Shown in pieces: positions 1 to 10,224 of a DNA stretch of 64,000 nt (position 1 is the stretch's first letter; the number at the start of each line of letters is the position of its first letter). The stretch is from positions 74,396,177-74,460,176 of the forward strand of contig NC_080582.1 of the NCBI RefSeq assembly GCF_029962835.1, read 5' to 3'. The DNA comes from Magnolia sinica. Taxonomy: Eukaryota > Streptophyta > Magnoliopsida > Magnoliales > Magnoliaceae. Under the pieces are notes generated by a model. The model had not been told where the DNA came from. It saw nothing but the letters and a program-made list of their open reading frames with translations, and did not search any database. The translations under genes and the position numbers were made by a program.

Positions 1-206
1 TGATTGCCCCTACTGATTTCTATACTGTGGTCCATTGGAGCTTTAAATCTACCTCATATTTTGGATCGTGACCTAAAATGATCTCTCAAAATGGATCAAC
101 GGTGTGGATATAACACATACATCCTGGAGGAGCCCACATAACTAAGCGACCTCAACACACCACTAAGTTGGGTAGTGTGTGACACACTAGGCAATCCGCT
201 TCCGCT
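1..206. mobile_element. Foldback MITE, right half only
   Basis: This is the right arm of the dominant foldback family. It contains the arm motif AACACATACATC near 110 and the terminal motif GGCAATCCGCTTCC ending at 206. The left half lies outside the window. It was recognised by similarity to complete copies elsewhere here, such as 44587-45080, which has the same terminus. Confidence 0.7.
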
Positions 207-324
207 CAAACAGATATCTGAGTGTGGCGTGCATGTACTCACCCAACATGTGAACCGGATTGGGTTGGGTATTCCCCCAGGCCCCACCAGGACCTAATTA
301 GACACTGACAGTCATGTCAGAGGT

Positions 325-900
325 CTGTGGGCCCACCGTGATATGTCTTTTATTTTCGCTGTCCATTCATTTTAGAAGATTATTTTAAGACATGGGCTAA
401 AAAAAGGAAGATTAAAGGCTAGAGTCGACCACACTTCAGGAAATATAAGTGCCCGTGACCCCACTGTTGAAATCTTTCCAATGCTCTTCGTGACATTTAT
501 CTACCATCCAACCTATTCATAAGGTCACGTAGAGCTGGATGAAGGGAAAACATAAATATCAACTTAATCCAAAACTTATGTGGCCCCGGGAGGTATTCAG
601 TGGTATGCAATCAATCCTCGCTCTTTTCTGTAGTACAGTCCACATGAGCATTTTATTTGCCTTTTTTTTTTAAAAATTTTATTTATCATCACCTCATATG
701 ATTTGTCAAAATGGATGGACAGTGCGGATAAAACATATACATCACGGTGGTCCCCTCAGAGCCTCTGATAGCACTGTCTGTTTTTTGTCTCATCACCTCA
801 AATGATTTATTAAAATGGATGGACGGTGTGGATAAAACATATACATCAAAGTGGGCCCCTCAGAGCCTCTGACGGGACCGTCCGTCTCTAGGTATGTCCT
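325..900. mobile_element. Foldback MITE with duplicated right arm
   Basis: The left arm opens with the family motif GTGGGCCCACCGTGATAT near 330. A loop containing TTCATAAGGTCACGTAGA follows. Two successive right arms, about 688-777 and 791-890, each contain ATGGATGGACRGTGYGG, AACATATACATC and CCCCTCAGAGCCTCTGA. The edges are approximate because no TSD was found. Confidence 0.65.
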
Positions 901-1055
901 GATAAGGGGTAGTACCCAATCCCCGCCCCATGTGAACTGTGAAGTATCGTTGGGATACCAACCAGCGGCAGTGAACGGTCTGCACTCGACTTAACTTTCC
1001 TCGCTGACTTCAAAGCAATCGTACCTGCTCTCATTTACGGGCCTAACTCAAGAGG

Positions 1056-1081
1056 AGAGTTGGTACTCTGGCAGCCCAGGA
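1056..1081. repeat. 26 bp direct repeat flanking a foldback MITE, copy 1
   Basis: The 26 bases at 1056-1081 recur exactly at 1601-1626, on either side of the foldback unit 1082-1600. The repeat contains TACTCTGGCAG, the terminus of a second MITE family. Confidence 0.85.
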
Positions 1082-1600
1082 TTGGCTACTCCCCTTACAC
1101 TAGCCAATGGCTTATGGTTGGTGTTACGTGGGACCCACCGTGATGTATATGTTTTATCCACGCCGTCCATCTATTTTTAAACATCATTTTACAGTATAAA
1201 TTTAAAAATGAGATATATCACAATCGTAAGTGGACCACATTACAGGAATCAGTGTTGAATTTGTGTTAACCATTAAAAAACATTTTGGGGCCATAAAAGT
1301 TTTGGATCAAGCTGATTTTTGTTTTTTCCCTTCATCTGGGCCTGTATGACCTAATCAACATATTGGATGTCAAATAAACAGTACAGTGGGCCTTAGGAGG
1401 ATTTTAATGGTGGATATCCAATCACTATTGTTTTCATATGGTGTGGTCCACCTGAGATTTATATACATCTAATTTTTGGGATCAAGCAATAAAATGATCT
1501 ATAAAAATAGATGAACGGAATGGATGAAACACATACATCATTATGGGCCCCACAGAGCACCGACCACCAGCCACGGGGCTGGTGTCAGGGGGAGTAGCCA
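1082..1600. mobile_element. Foldback MITE M1
   Basis: The inverted termini are TTGGCTACTCCCC on the left and GGGGAGTAGCCAA on the right, and the arms continue inward for over 100 bp. The outer GGAAACGGA seen in intact relatives is missing from both ends. The flanks are a 26 bp direct repeat instead of the 9 bp duplication of sister copies. It is very similar to the adjacent M2 but keeps the central loop. Confidence 0.85.
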
Positions 1601-1652
1601 AGAGTTGGTACTCTGGCAGCCCAGGACATTTGAAACTCAGGCACTTATGGTA

Positions 1653-2143
1653 GGAAACGGATTGGCTACTCCCCCTGACACCAGCCAATGGCTGGTGGTC
1701 GGTACTCCGTGGGCCCTACCATGATGTATGTGTTTTATCCATGGCGACCATCTATTTTTACAGATCATTTTACAGTATGAGACGGAAAATGAGGTATATC
1801 CCAATCTTAAGTAGACCACATTTTAGGAAACAGTGTTGAATGAGCGTCAACCATTAAAAAACATTTTGGGGCCATAAAAGTTTTGGATCAAGCTGATTTT
1901 TGTTTTTTCCCTTCATCTGGGCCTGTCTTAGGAGGATTTTAATGATGGATATCCAATCACTATTGTTTTCATGTGGTGTGGTCCACCTGAGATTTATATA
2001 CCTCTCATTTTTTGGATCAAGCCATAAAATGATATGTAAAAATGGATGAACGGAAAAGATGAAACACATACATCGTGGTGGGGCCACAGAGCACCTACCA
2101 CCAGCCACGGGACTGGTGTCAGGGGAGTAGCCAATCAGTTTCC
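1653..2143. mobile_element. Foldback MITE M2 with 9 bp TSD
   Basis: The element starts GGAAACGGATTGGCTACT and ends AGTAGCCAATCAGTTTCC. It is bounded by perfect 9 bp direct repeats CTTATGGTA at 1644-1652 and 2144-2152. Its loop is about 55 bp shorter than that of M1. A 9 bp TSD with long terminal inverted repeats and no coding capacity fits a non-autonomous Mutator-like (MULE) element. Confidence 0.9.
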
Positions 2144-2239
2144 CTTATGGTATGAGCATGTGGCAAAATTAACTAAGTTAAGCCTACTAAATTGGGAGGG
2201 GATTAGGTGCTTTTCCGGTAGCACATTAGTGGGCGTTAC

Positions 2240-2660
2240 CCTTACTGTCGAGCCCACCTTAATGATGTGTTGTATATCCACAATGTCTATTCGTTTTTCC
2301 AGCCCATTCTAGGACGTGGTCCTAAAAATTAAGCTGATATAAATATTAGATGGGCCACACCACAGGAAACGATGAGGATTGAGTGCTTTGCCATTAAAAT
2401 TTTCAAAGGCCCATGTTTTCGCAATGTTTAGTTTCTGTCCTGAACAAGATGAATGGAAAATACAAAAATTAGGTTGATCCAAAACTTTTGTGGTCCACAA
2501 AAAGTTTTTAAAAGTTATTCATCATTGTTTCTAATGGTGTGGACTACCTAAGGTTTGTATCTTATTATGGTTCTACATCTCATCCTAAAATGAGATGAAA
2601 AAACAGATGGACAGTATGGATATAGAACAAATACATCAAGGTGGGCCCCACACATTTCGG
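2240..2660. mobile_element. Foldback MITE, GATGTGTTGTATATCC subtype
   Basis: The left arm has GATGATGT-like sequence followed by GTTGTATATCCACA. The right arm has AACAAATACATCAAGGTGGG and ends in GGGCCCCACAC. The subtype matches the copy at 5130-5580. The edges are approximate. Confidence 0.65.
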
Positions 2661-3082
2661 GATCTAATCTGCCTACAACTCAAGAATTGAACAGCCTCGA
2701 CCTTTGGTTTGTGGACACTTATTTGTTCAAGCAAGATCTTTAGACATTTTTCATTTTTAACCGTTGGAGAAGTATTCACCAATTTGAAAGTCAGACGATC
2801 ACTTAAGTGTAATATATGTTTGACCATGGACTTAATTTAGATGGCTTAATTTGAATTACTTATATTCCGCGCATACAATTTATAAGTGCCTGCGTATCAT
2901 CCATCACACCTTGCCAGAGTATCAAACTTTTTTTTTTCCTCAACTCGAAAAAAGTCCATGCAAAGCCTGCAGGGTTGTTCCAGTACTTTTCACAGCTGGC
3001 AGGGAGAATCGATAAGCAAATTTGCATACGACAGTTGGCGGGAATTTCACAACATTTGAAAATACAAATTTGAAGAGCAGTT

Positions 3083-3545
3083 GCAAACCTGGTTCAGCCC
3101 ACTGTTATGTTTGTGAGAAATCCGCCCTCTTCATCTGTTTCTTCATATCATGTTAGGGCATGGACTCAAAAATGAGACAGATCCAAAACTCAAGTGAGCC
3201 ACACAACAGAAAACAACGAGGAATGAACGGCCACTGTTGAAACATTTGTGGCCATAGAAATTTCGAATCAGGTTAATGTTTCTGTGTTCTCAACTCATCC
3301 TAATAGTAATGACCTTATCAATGGTATGAATGGCATATAAACATCACACGGTAGAATATTGGGAGTTTTAAACGGTGATCATTTCGTTAACCACTTGCCT
3401 CATTTAAGTGCCCATGTCTTAACATGATACAGGATCTGACAAAATGGATGGACAGGATGAATTTCTAAGAAAAATGACAGTGGGCCCTACCTAACTTCCT
3501 GTTGCAGTAAGTTCCTGCCAAAGGGAAAGGCAATCCGTCCATTTG
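3083..3545. mobile_element. Foldback MITE, 'TTTGTGAGAAATC' subtype
   Basis: The left arm reads ATGTTTGTGAGAAATCC and the right arm ends near AAGTTCCTGCC. This subtype, with TTCCTGC near its ends, also occurs at 36595-37062 and 49095-49575. The arms are complementary over much of their length but more eroded than in other copies. Confidence 0.6.
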
Positions 3546-3706
3546 GGTGGGCCACTAACATGGACCCAGTTAAAATCAGATGGGTCAATTAAGGTCTGGT
3601 TCAATTCCAGATAGTCTTCGGACTGATGCTCTATGACCCAACTCGAACGGTACGTTTCCCGTTGGCAGCCCTACCTATAACCTAAGGGTTTCCCGAGGGC
3701 AGTTAA

Positions 3707-4064
3707 TACTCTGGCAGACTATGATGGTTGATACTCAGGCAGTGTGAGATTGTACATGTGTTATATATTATAACAAGTTATATTGTATGAAATCTAAAGT
3801 TGACAGGTTTTTACCTCAAAATCCAATGGAATAAACTATGTGAAACTTTGATAATTAGATGTTTGTTTGTTGAATTCAGACCGTTGATTATTACAGCTAT
3901 CCATTTGATATTCATCAATAATCTAGTTTAAACAAAAAATTGTGGTTTATGATCTATCTAAATCATGGCCCACAATTTGGACGGTTTAATTTCTGGTACT
4001 AACATGGAATGCGTACAATTTCTTAGTGCCTGTGTATCAACCATCGCACCCTATCACTGCTATT
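3707..4064. mobile_element. TACTCTGGCAG-ended MITE, eroded right end
   Basis: The left terminus TACTCTGGCAG is at 3707-3717. The characteristic penultimate segment, GTGCCTGTGTATCAACCATC, lies near 4030. The right terminus is degenerate. Confidence 0.55.
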
Positions 4065-4069
4065 ATTAG

Positions 4070-4260
4070 GGATGCAACTCGGGTCTGTGCCGACCCGACT
4101 CTGGGTCAACCCAATTCAACCAGAAAATCTAAGTTGTTGACCGGACCACACAAGCCACCTGATGAACCCATCTGAGCCTGAACCATTGTCCATATGGCCA
4201 AACCTGAAATTGAATTTTTGGATTTGGGTCCACACCAAGCTGACCCCACTTCACCGATTT
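4070..4260. repeat. Degenerate CGACTCGG/GACCCGA-rich tract
   Basis: The short words GACCCGACTC, GGGTCAACCC and ACTCGGGTC recur loosely. It belongs to the low-complexity tract type also found at 4790-5050, 40335-40540, 41775-42120, 50430-50620 and 51770-51985. Confidence 0.5.
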
Positions 4261-4274
4261 AGTACACTGGGTCC

Positions 4275-4690
4275 TGAAAAATGGGCGCCGTGTTGTATGT
4301 GACTGCATCAGTGCTGTTCACCCAGGTTGAAAACTCATTTTAGGGCGTGAGAGATCTAAAAGTCAGATGAACGATAACAGATGAAACAATGGTAATTAGC
4401 CATTAAAAATTTCTTGTGGGCCAGAAAAGCTTTGGATCTAGATTATTCTCTTCATCTAGGTCGCTGTGACCTTATCAACAAGTTGAAGGCAAATAAACAT
4501 TCCGGTTGAATCCAGGGAGTTTTTAATGGTGGGAGTTCAATCACAACTGTTTTCTGTGGTGTGGTCCACCTAAGATTTGAGTCAGCATCATTTTTGGGAT
4601 CGTAATCTAAAATGTGCTATCAAAATGGTTGGATGGTTTGGATTCAAGGCACATACATCACTGTGATCCCCAGAGTCAGGGGTCCCACCC
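4275..4690. mobile_element. Foldback MITE, diverged copy
   Basis: The loop (AAGCTTTGGATCTAGATTAT, CTTATCAACAAGTTG) and right arm (GTGTGGTCCACCTAAG, CACATACATCACTGTGA) match the family. The left arm near 4285-4340 is strongly diverged. Confidence 0.6.
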
Positions 4691-4789
4691 ATCTTGGTGG
4701 ATCGGGGGATCCATCGAAGCCATACCTCAAAAATGGACTCCGGGTTCCATGAACTAGACCATCTCTATGATGATCCCCACCAGGCTTGT

Positions 4790-5050
4790 TTGGTCCTGAA
4801 TCAAGTCAGGGCTGAATCGGCCAGACTCGCCTGAGATGGGGAGTGACTCTTGGTATTGTGTCGGATCGCGTCCTACTCGATCCGAGTTGACTCGGATGTG
4901 CTGTATTAGACTCGTCTGACTCATGAAACCATACCACCATGATGGTTTTTGGTCGGGTTGATTCTGACCAAGTTGATTAATACACATTCGGGTTTGGGCA
5001 TGACTCAACCCGAGTTAAAATCGGATCGGGCTGATCCGGTTGGTGGGGGC
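4790..5050. repeat. Degenerate GATCCGAGTTGACTCGG tract
   Basis: This tract is rich in CGATCCGAGTTGACTCGGAT-like words with no regular period. It sits directly between two foldback MITEs, as several other such tracts do. Confidence 0.5.
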
Positions 5051-5129
5051 CTACCTAACCCAGTTTTTAATCAAGCACAACGTTTCACGTTTGCTGACCT
5101 TCTTCGAAAAAGAAGAAGAAGAGAATTAC

Positions 5130-5580
5130 GTGTTACACTGGCCTTGGGGCCCACCTTGATGATGTGTTGTATATCCACACTGTCCATCCAATTTTCCAGC
5201 CCATTTTAGTAAGTGTTTCCAAAAATTAAGCAGATATAAATCTCGAGTGGACCACACCAAAGGAAACAATGGTGATTGAACGATCACCATTAAAAATTTC
5301 TCAGGGCCCACCATAAGCAGATCCGTAGCGTTTATTTGCCATCCAATCAATTGATAAGGTCAATCAGACCTGGATAAAGGGAAAAGACCAGCTTGATCCA
5401 AAAGTTTTGTGGCTTACAAATTTTTTTTTAATAGTCATTCGCCACATTTTCCAGCGGTGTGATCCAAAGGAGATTTGGATCTGCATAAGTTTTGGGATAT
5501 CCTCCTAGAATGGGCTGAAAACACCGATGGATGGTGTGGATTTATAATAAATTCATCAAGATGGGTCCCACACGGTAAGA
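5130..5580. mobile_element. Foldback MITE, GATGTGTTGTATATCC subtype
   Basis: The left arm GGGGCCCACCTTGATGATGT near 5146 is complementary to the right arm ATTCATCAAGATGGGTCCCA near 5550. The internal arms GTGGACCACACCAAAGGAAA and GCGGTGTGATCC are also complementary. The loop contains AGACCTGGATAAAGGGAAAA. Confidence 0.7.
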
Positions 5581-5712
5581 ATAACATCCTCTAACGTGCG
5601 CTCCCTCGAAAAATAAACAATAAAGCCTTTACCGGTCGAGATTCCTCACCTTTCATTGGAGATCCTGAGTTGGTTCAGATGGCCCACCTTTGTGGAAAGA
5701 GAAAAACTTTGA

Positions 5713-6084
5713 TACTCTGGCAGTGTGAGGATTGATGCACAGGCACCTTAAAATTCAACACGTGGCAAATAAATTATTCAAATTACACCTTCTAAATTCC
5801 GAGTCCCAATCTAGATAGATGATAACCAAGAGAAAAACACTTATTTGATTATCTGACTTGCAGATTAATGAACATTTAATGGACGGTTTAGATTAAAACT
5901 ATCCAACTTTCCTACTTCGTCAAACAACTGTATACTGATCAGAGAACATAAATGTTCTATGATTTTGGGTTGATAATCTTTACACTGTGGGTCCGTCGAT
6001 TTGGATGGTTTAATTTCAAGAAATTTATGCCACGTGTATAATTTCGTAGTGCCTGAGTATCGTTCGTGAAGTTCCGCCAGAGTA
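5713..6084. mobile_element. TACTCTGGCAG-ended MITE, intact ends
   Basis: The left terminus TACTCTGGCAGTGTGAGGAT and the right terminus CGCCAGAGTA are complementary at their tips. Inside the left end is GCACAGGCACC, and near the right end is TAGTGCCTGAGTATCG. At about 372 bp this is the best-preserved copy of the second MITE family in the window. Confidence 0.75.
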
Positions 6085-7349
6085 TCAATGAATTCTCGTT
6101 GGCAAAATCGTCGATGATTGTTTTTGCGATGTATTCTTTTTTGGATTCATCGCACAGATATATAAGTCAATTTCGCATATTTTAGTAGTCGAGAAATGAC
6201 ATAGTGGTGTAAGCGTATGGAAACCTTCCCATGCTCATCAGCTGCATCTGGACATATGGACAATTCCATCACCAATCTGGACCGTCCATTAAATTGAGCC
6301 CAGTCTTGTTCCACCACTGTGAAAAAAGCATAACCACGACCTTTCTTTTAAGGATGATCTTGTCCACTCATTTTGTCATGCTACTAAATGCATGATTTGG
6401 ATAATCTGTTCAGATGTTTCTTTCACGGCTACTTATGAAGATTGGGTCAGGCCAAATGGAAGGTCCTGATGATGTTATGGGTTGTTCATACGTCCATATT
6501 AAGGCTGCAGCTTGGGTTCGGGTCAATTCCAACCTGACCCACGTGCCGAACTGGCACATGTGTGGGACATCCATCCCTGTACATGTGGGACCCAACCTAG
6601 ATGTTTAGGCCAGCAAGTCGAGCTGTCCAGCTGAGAAAAATAATCTTGTTTCCTAACAATGTTTCTATTTCCACCTATGTGTCATTTCAGCAGGACATCT
6701 GAACCATTAAAAGGTGGGCCATACATATAGCTTGAGAAGAGCCCATCAGCTGTATATTTGTTTCAACCGTTGCGCTCCTAATAAATAGGCCACCCTGGAT
6801 TTAGTCCCAGGCGATCTTTATGATGTGGCCCACCTTTTGCACGGCTCAGATGATATATACAATTGCCATTTCTGCAGAAAATCAAAAGGTTGTAGGTTAA
6901 CATGCAACATGCTATAAGAACATTTCTTATTATTTTTTTTAAAGTACTAGTTAGGTGTTAGTTTACCACCATTTTAAAAATGAGCAGTCTCTCTTCCGTA
7001 CAATATGTATTCACATGAATCCAATCCAGACTGTTCAATTCGTGTTCCCATTGTCGATGGAGGACGAGCCGAAGATAACACCGATTTGATCGGCACCGTT
7101 GTTCCACACATGATCCATCCACAGTCGCCATTGGGCGGTCTAGATTGTCAAACATGCTGCCACTTGTACGGTGGATCTGTTCCATCTTAAAAATGGATGG
7201 ACACACATATTCAACATTTTCATCATCTGGGTCGTCTTGAATTTTGATTTATTGACATCTATGTCTTAAATTCAGGAACATACATTCGTATCATGCCCTG
7301 ATATTTGATACAACAAATATCTGAAGAAAACTAATCACATATATTCAAA
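6085..7349. other. Intergenic, no gene recognised
   Basis: No coding signature was found. Short stretches such as GTGGGACCCAACCTAGATG near 6590 and GATGTGGCCCACCTTTTGCA near 6820 recall eroded MITE arms. Small opposing ORFs at 6410-6608 and 6958-7206 overlap on both strands and look like chance. Confidence 0.5.
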
Positions 7350-7644
7350 GTACCACAACTTGTGGTACCACATAATTATTTCCACCAAAATGAAGCATCT
7401 GCACCATTAAAAACATACATCTAGTCTTGATGATCATCTATCACAAAAAATCCACATCATTCAAATCAATCAAACACCGATTGTTTGACACAAGATACAA
7501 TTATGGTCCACCTAGTTATCTAGTAAGATTTATTGTAGAGAAGGATAGTCCTCATGGTGGATCCTACCATTATCATGGTACTGATTTCCTCCGGAATTGG
7601 AAAATCATTGGAAAAAGACGGTGCCGTACCACAAGTTTTGGTAC
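7350..7644. mobile_element. Small inverted-repeat element upstream of POLAR-like gene
   Basis: The two ends are near-palindromic 19-mers: GTACCACAACTTGTGGTAC at 7350 and GTACCACAAGTTTTGGTAC at 7626-7644. They enclose about 257 bp without coding potential. The element ends about 100 bp before the first ATG of the downstream gene, so it may lie in the promoter. Confidence 0.5.
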
Positions 7645-7710
7645 AGTTGAATGTAGGTGATTAGTTCTCGTATCTGCAACGCCCCGAATATTTCCCTCCT
7701 CAGACTTCTT

Positions 7711-7726
7711 ATTTAAATATTTATAG
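7711..7726 (+). promoter_or_regulatory. TATA-like element of POLAR-like gene
   Basis: The sequence ATTTAAATATTTATAG lies about 40 bp before the ATG at 7752. A TATA box here would place transcription start near 7745-7755, which favours translation from the second in-frame ATG at 7833. This is inference; no transcript evidence is available. Confidence 0.4.
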
Positions 7727-7751
7727 TACAAAACGGTGCAGTTTTTTAAAT

Positions 7752-8364
7752 ATGCCCCCTTCTTTGAGAGAGAGAAGAGGCTCTTGCTTCTTTGGAGAAT
7801 CTATAACTGCTGGATTTGCAAAGAAGAAGGAGATGAGAATTGTTGATTTTCTAAAAGAAGGTGATGGTGATGAAATGATTAAGAAGAAGATTGGTTCTTC
7901 ATCGTCTCTACCTTCTTCGCCGCGGTCGATTCTCTCTCGCTGGATTGCTTCTCTCACACCTCGGTGTGGGTTATCATCTGCAATTTTGAAAGATAAGAGA
8001 GAGGAATTGCTATGGACGGATGGCGATGGGAGTAAGGTTGTTGTGGGGTCGCTTACTCGGGTCGCGCCCGATAATGAGGGATTGCAATTGGAGTTAGGGG
8101 GAGATGGGTGTGGGCAATTGGACTCTGGGAAGGGAGAATGCGCAGGTTTGAAGGGGTCTAGATGTGGAAAGAATGTGGAATCTGGTAATCAATCTCATTT
8201 GGGTTTGATTGATGGAGAGGAGGATGATTTGTCGGTGAATTTGGAAGAAGGTTGCCTAAGCAAAGAATCGGTTTCGAATGAGTTGAAGGAGAGTGGGAGT
8301 AGGCAGGACCTGACGGGCAATACGTCAGCATGTTCGACGTCTAAGCAGACTGCTGTGTCGTCAG
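7752..8364 (+). CDS. POLAR: POLAR-like exon 1
   Basis: It encodes about 204 residues and contributes the first base of a Gly codon across the intron. It carries the N-terminal RIVDFLKEGDGDE segment, a basic/Ser patch SSLPSSPRSILSRW, and a long acidic low-complexity region. The donor is GTAAATG at 8365. Reading past the donor gives a poly-Phe run and a stop, which supports the splice call. Confidence 0.7.
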
Positions 8365-10139
8365 GTAAATGTTTGATTATATGCTTGTATGTTTGTTTTT
8401 TTTTTTTTTCACTTGTATTGTTTTGACTGATTATCGAATCGATTTTATGTTGCAAGTGATCATTTAGGGTGCTTTGGGATGTCCCCAATTTGGAAAAGGT
8501 GTATAGTTTAGCAAGATTTCATTTTGCCTCTTTTTCGACTTGGCATCACAGCATGTGTTGCCCCAATGGGACCCACGTGCTTGGATGGTCCGGTAATGGG
8601 AATGATCCATGTTCTTGGTACTTCTGTAAATACGCTATCGTCTAAAAATCATGCCTCAATGATGATAATGACCTTTGATTTTTTTGGGGTTGAATGTGAG
8701 CCATTGGAAATTCTTTTCAGTTTTCCAAGTTCATCTACAGATAATGATGATCAGAGTCAAATGGTTAGTGTAATTTTCTTATGATGGCCTGTAAGGATGG
8801 AATCCAGAACATGGATAGTTCCGGTCATCGTACCATCTCAACATGTTGGCCCTGGTGGGGTGACATATGCTGGGATCTTGATTCATGACAGCGGCAAAGA
8901 TCATTCTTTTGGCAGAACATGTTTGTTGTCTTTTCACTCTATTTGGTTAAGTGGAGAAAACATAAGCTGCATTTCGCATGATTGTGTGCCAAGCATTGTT
9001 TTATATAGCTTTTTCAGGACATGTCCGGCAACTGAAACAAGTATAATTGCCCGTGACTCGTTCCTACGTAGTGGTTTCTGGGTGTTCTTGTCCAGTGAAT
9101 TGTTTCTCTCTGCTGATATGGAGTCAAATTGGTTTGGGATGATATTTTAAATCATGATGTCAAATCAATTTGGTCTCCTTTCAAGTTCTACTGATTTGAG
9201 GAGAAAGGTCTCCTAACAAAGGACATCCAAACATGCCTTTTATTGGTTTGTTCATTGAGATGGTGTCTAGAGTGATTACTGTCACAGAAAAGTTGCTTTT
9301 GAGGAAATGTAACTCGTCTTAGAACTCTATGTTCTCTCAGAAATCAATAGGCTATAGATATTATAATCTGCATTGTATCTTGCTGTGATTGCTTTCTTCC
9401 TGAGACTGTGTTTGTATACTCAATTGAATTGGATTGCAATAATTCATTTTAATAAAGCGGAAATTGCCAAAGCGGGATGACTCCGATCCATTCATGATGA
9501 GGAGCTAGCTTACATATAGCAATTTGAATTGCTTTAAGTCCAGCTTGAAATGAATGGAACTGCAATTATGGGTTGAATGTCATTATGGATTAAAACGTCC
9601 CCCACATTGAATTATTTCAATTTAATCCATCTTAGCATCCAAATGCATCATATGAGATGATTTTGAATCCAAAGCCTTGTCTTCCATTGATTTTCTAAAT
9701 CTGGATTTTCTCTTGTCACTTCTCAGTAAGCGACTACCATTCTTCTTTATTTTCTTTCGCCTCATTTGGCTAACATCCATGTGAAGATTTCTGAGATATT
9801 TCTCGATTAGCATGAGAACAGAAGGTGCAAAACTATGCTTTTATAAATTCAAAATGAGTGTTTGACTGTTTGTCTCTAGTATGGGCATGCTTGAATTGTT
9901 GGAATAAAAAGTAGATGAGGAAAGGAAAATGTCACATCTGACGAAACTTAGCTGAAAACACCGGGAAATACCTCAATTTAATATTTCACTACACAGAAAC
10001 ACGAACGGAAACGAAGGAAAGCCCACCAGAGATGTAAATTCTTAATCACAAGGAAAGAGAACATTATACACACCATGGGATCTCTAAATTTGGTGAACTA
10101 GGGTCTCAAGAAGGGAAGGGATTTCTCTAGAATGAGGGC

Positions 10140-10224
<85 letters not shown>

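Larger units (their letters stand above)
1609..2921. mobile_element. TACTCTGGCAG-ended MITE containing nested foldback MITEs
   Basis: The left terminus TACTCTGGCAG is at 1609 and the right terminus TTGCCAGAGTA is at 2911-2921. The interior resembles the copies at 5713-6084 and 47741-48110, with GTATCATCCATCACACC near the right end. It is interrupted by the foldback elements 1653-2143 and about 2240-2660. This is inferred from end motifs and the resumption of host-element sequence after each insertion. Confidence 0.6.

Noticed and set aside
2046-5209. ORFs with shared MMCCISTMSIRFSSPF-like C-termini at 2046-2312 and 4949-5209
   Set aside because: The similarity comes from translating the left arm of two MITE copies of the same subtype. 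There is no independent coding evidence.
8524-9150. ORFs within POLAR-like intron 1
   Set aside because: No recognisable domains, no splice signals linking them to the gene, and they lie fully inside the inferred intron.
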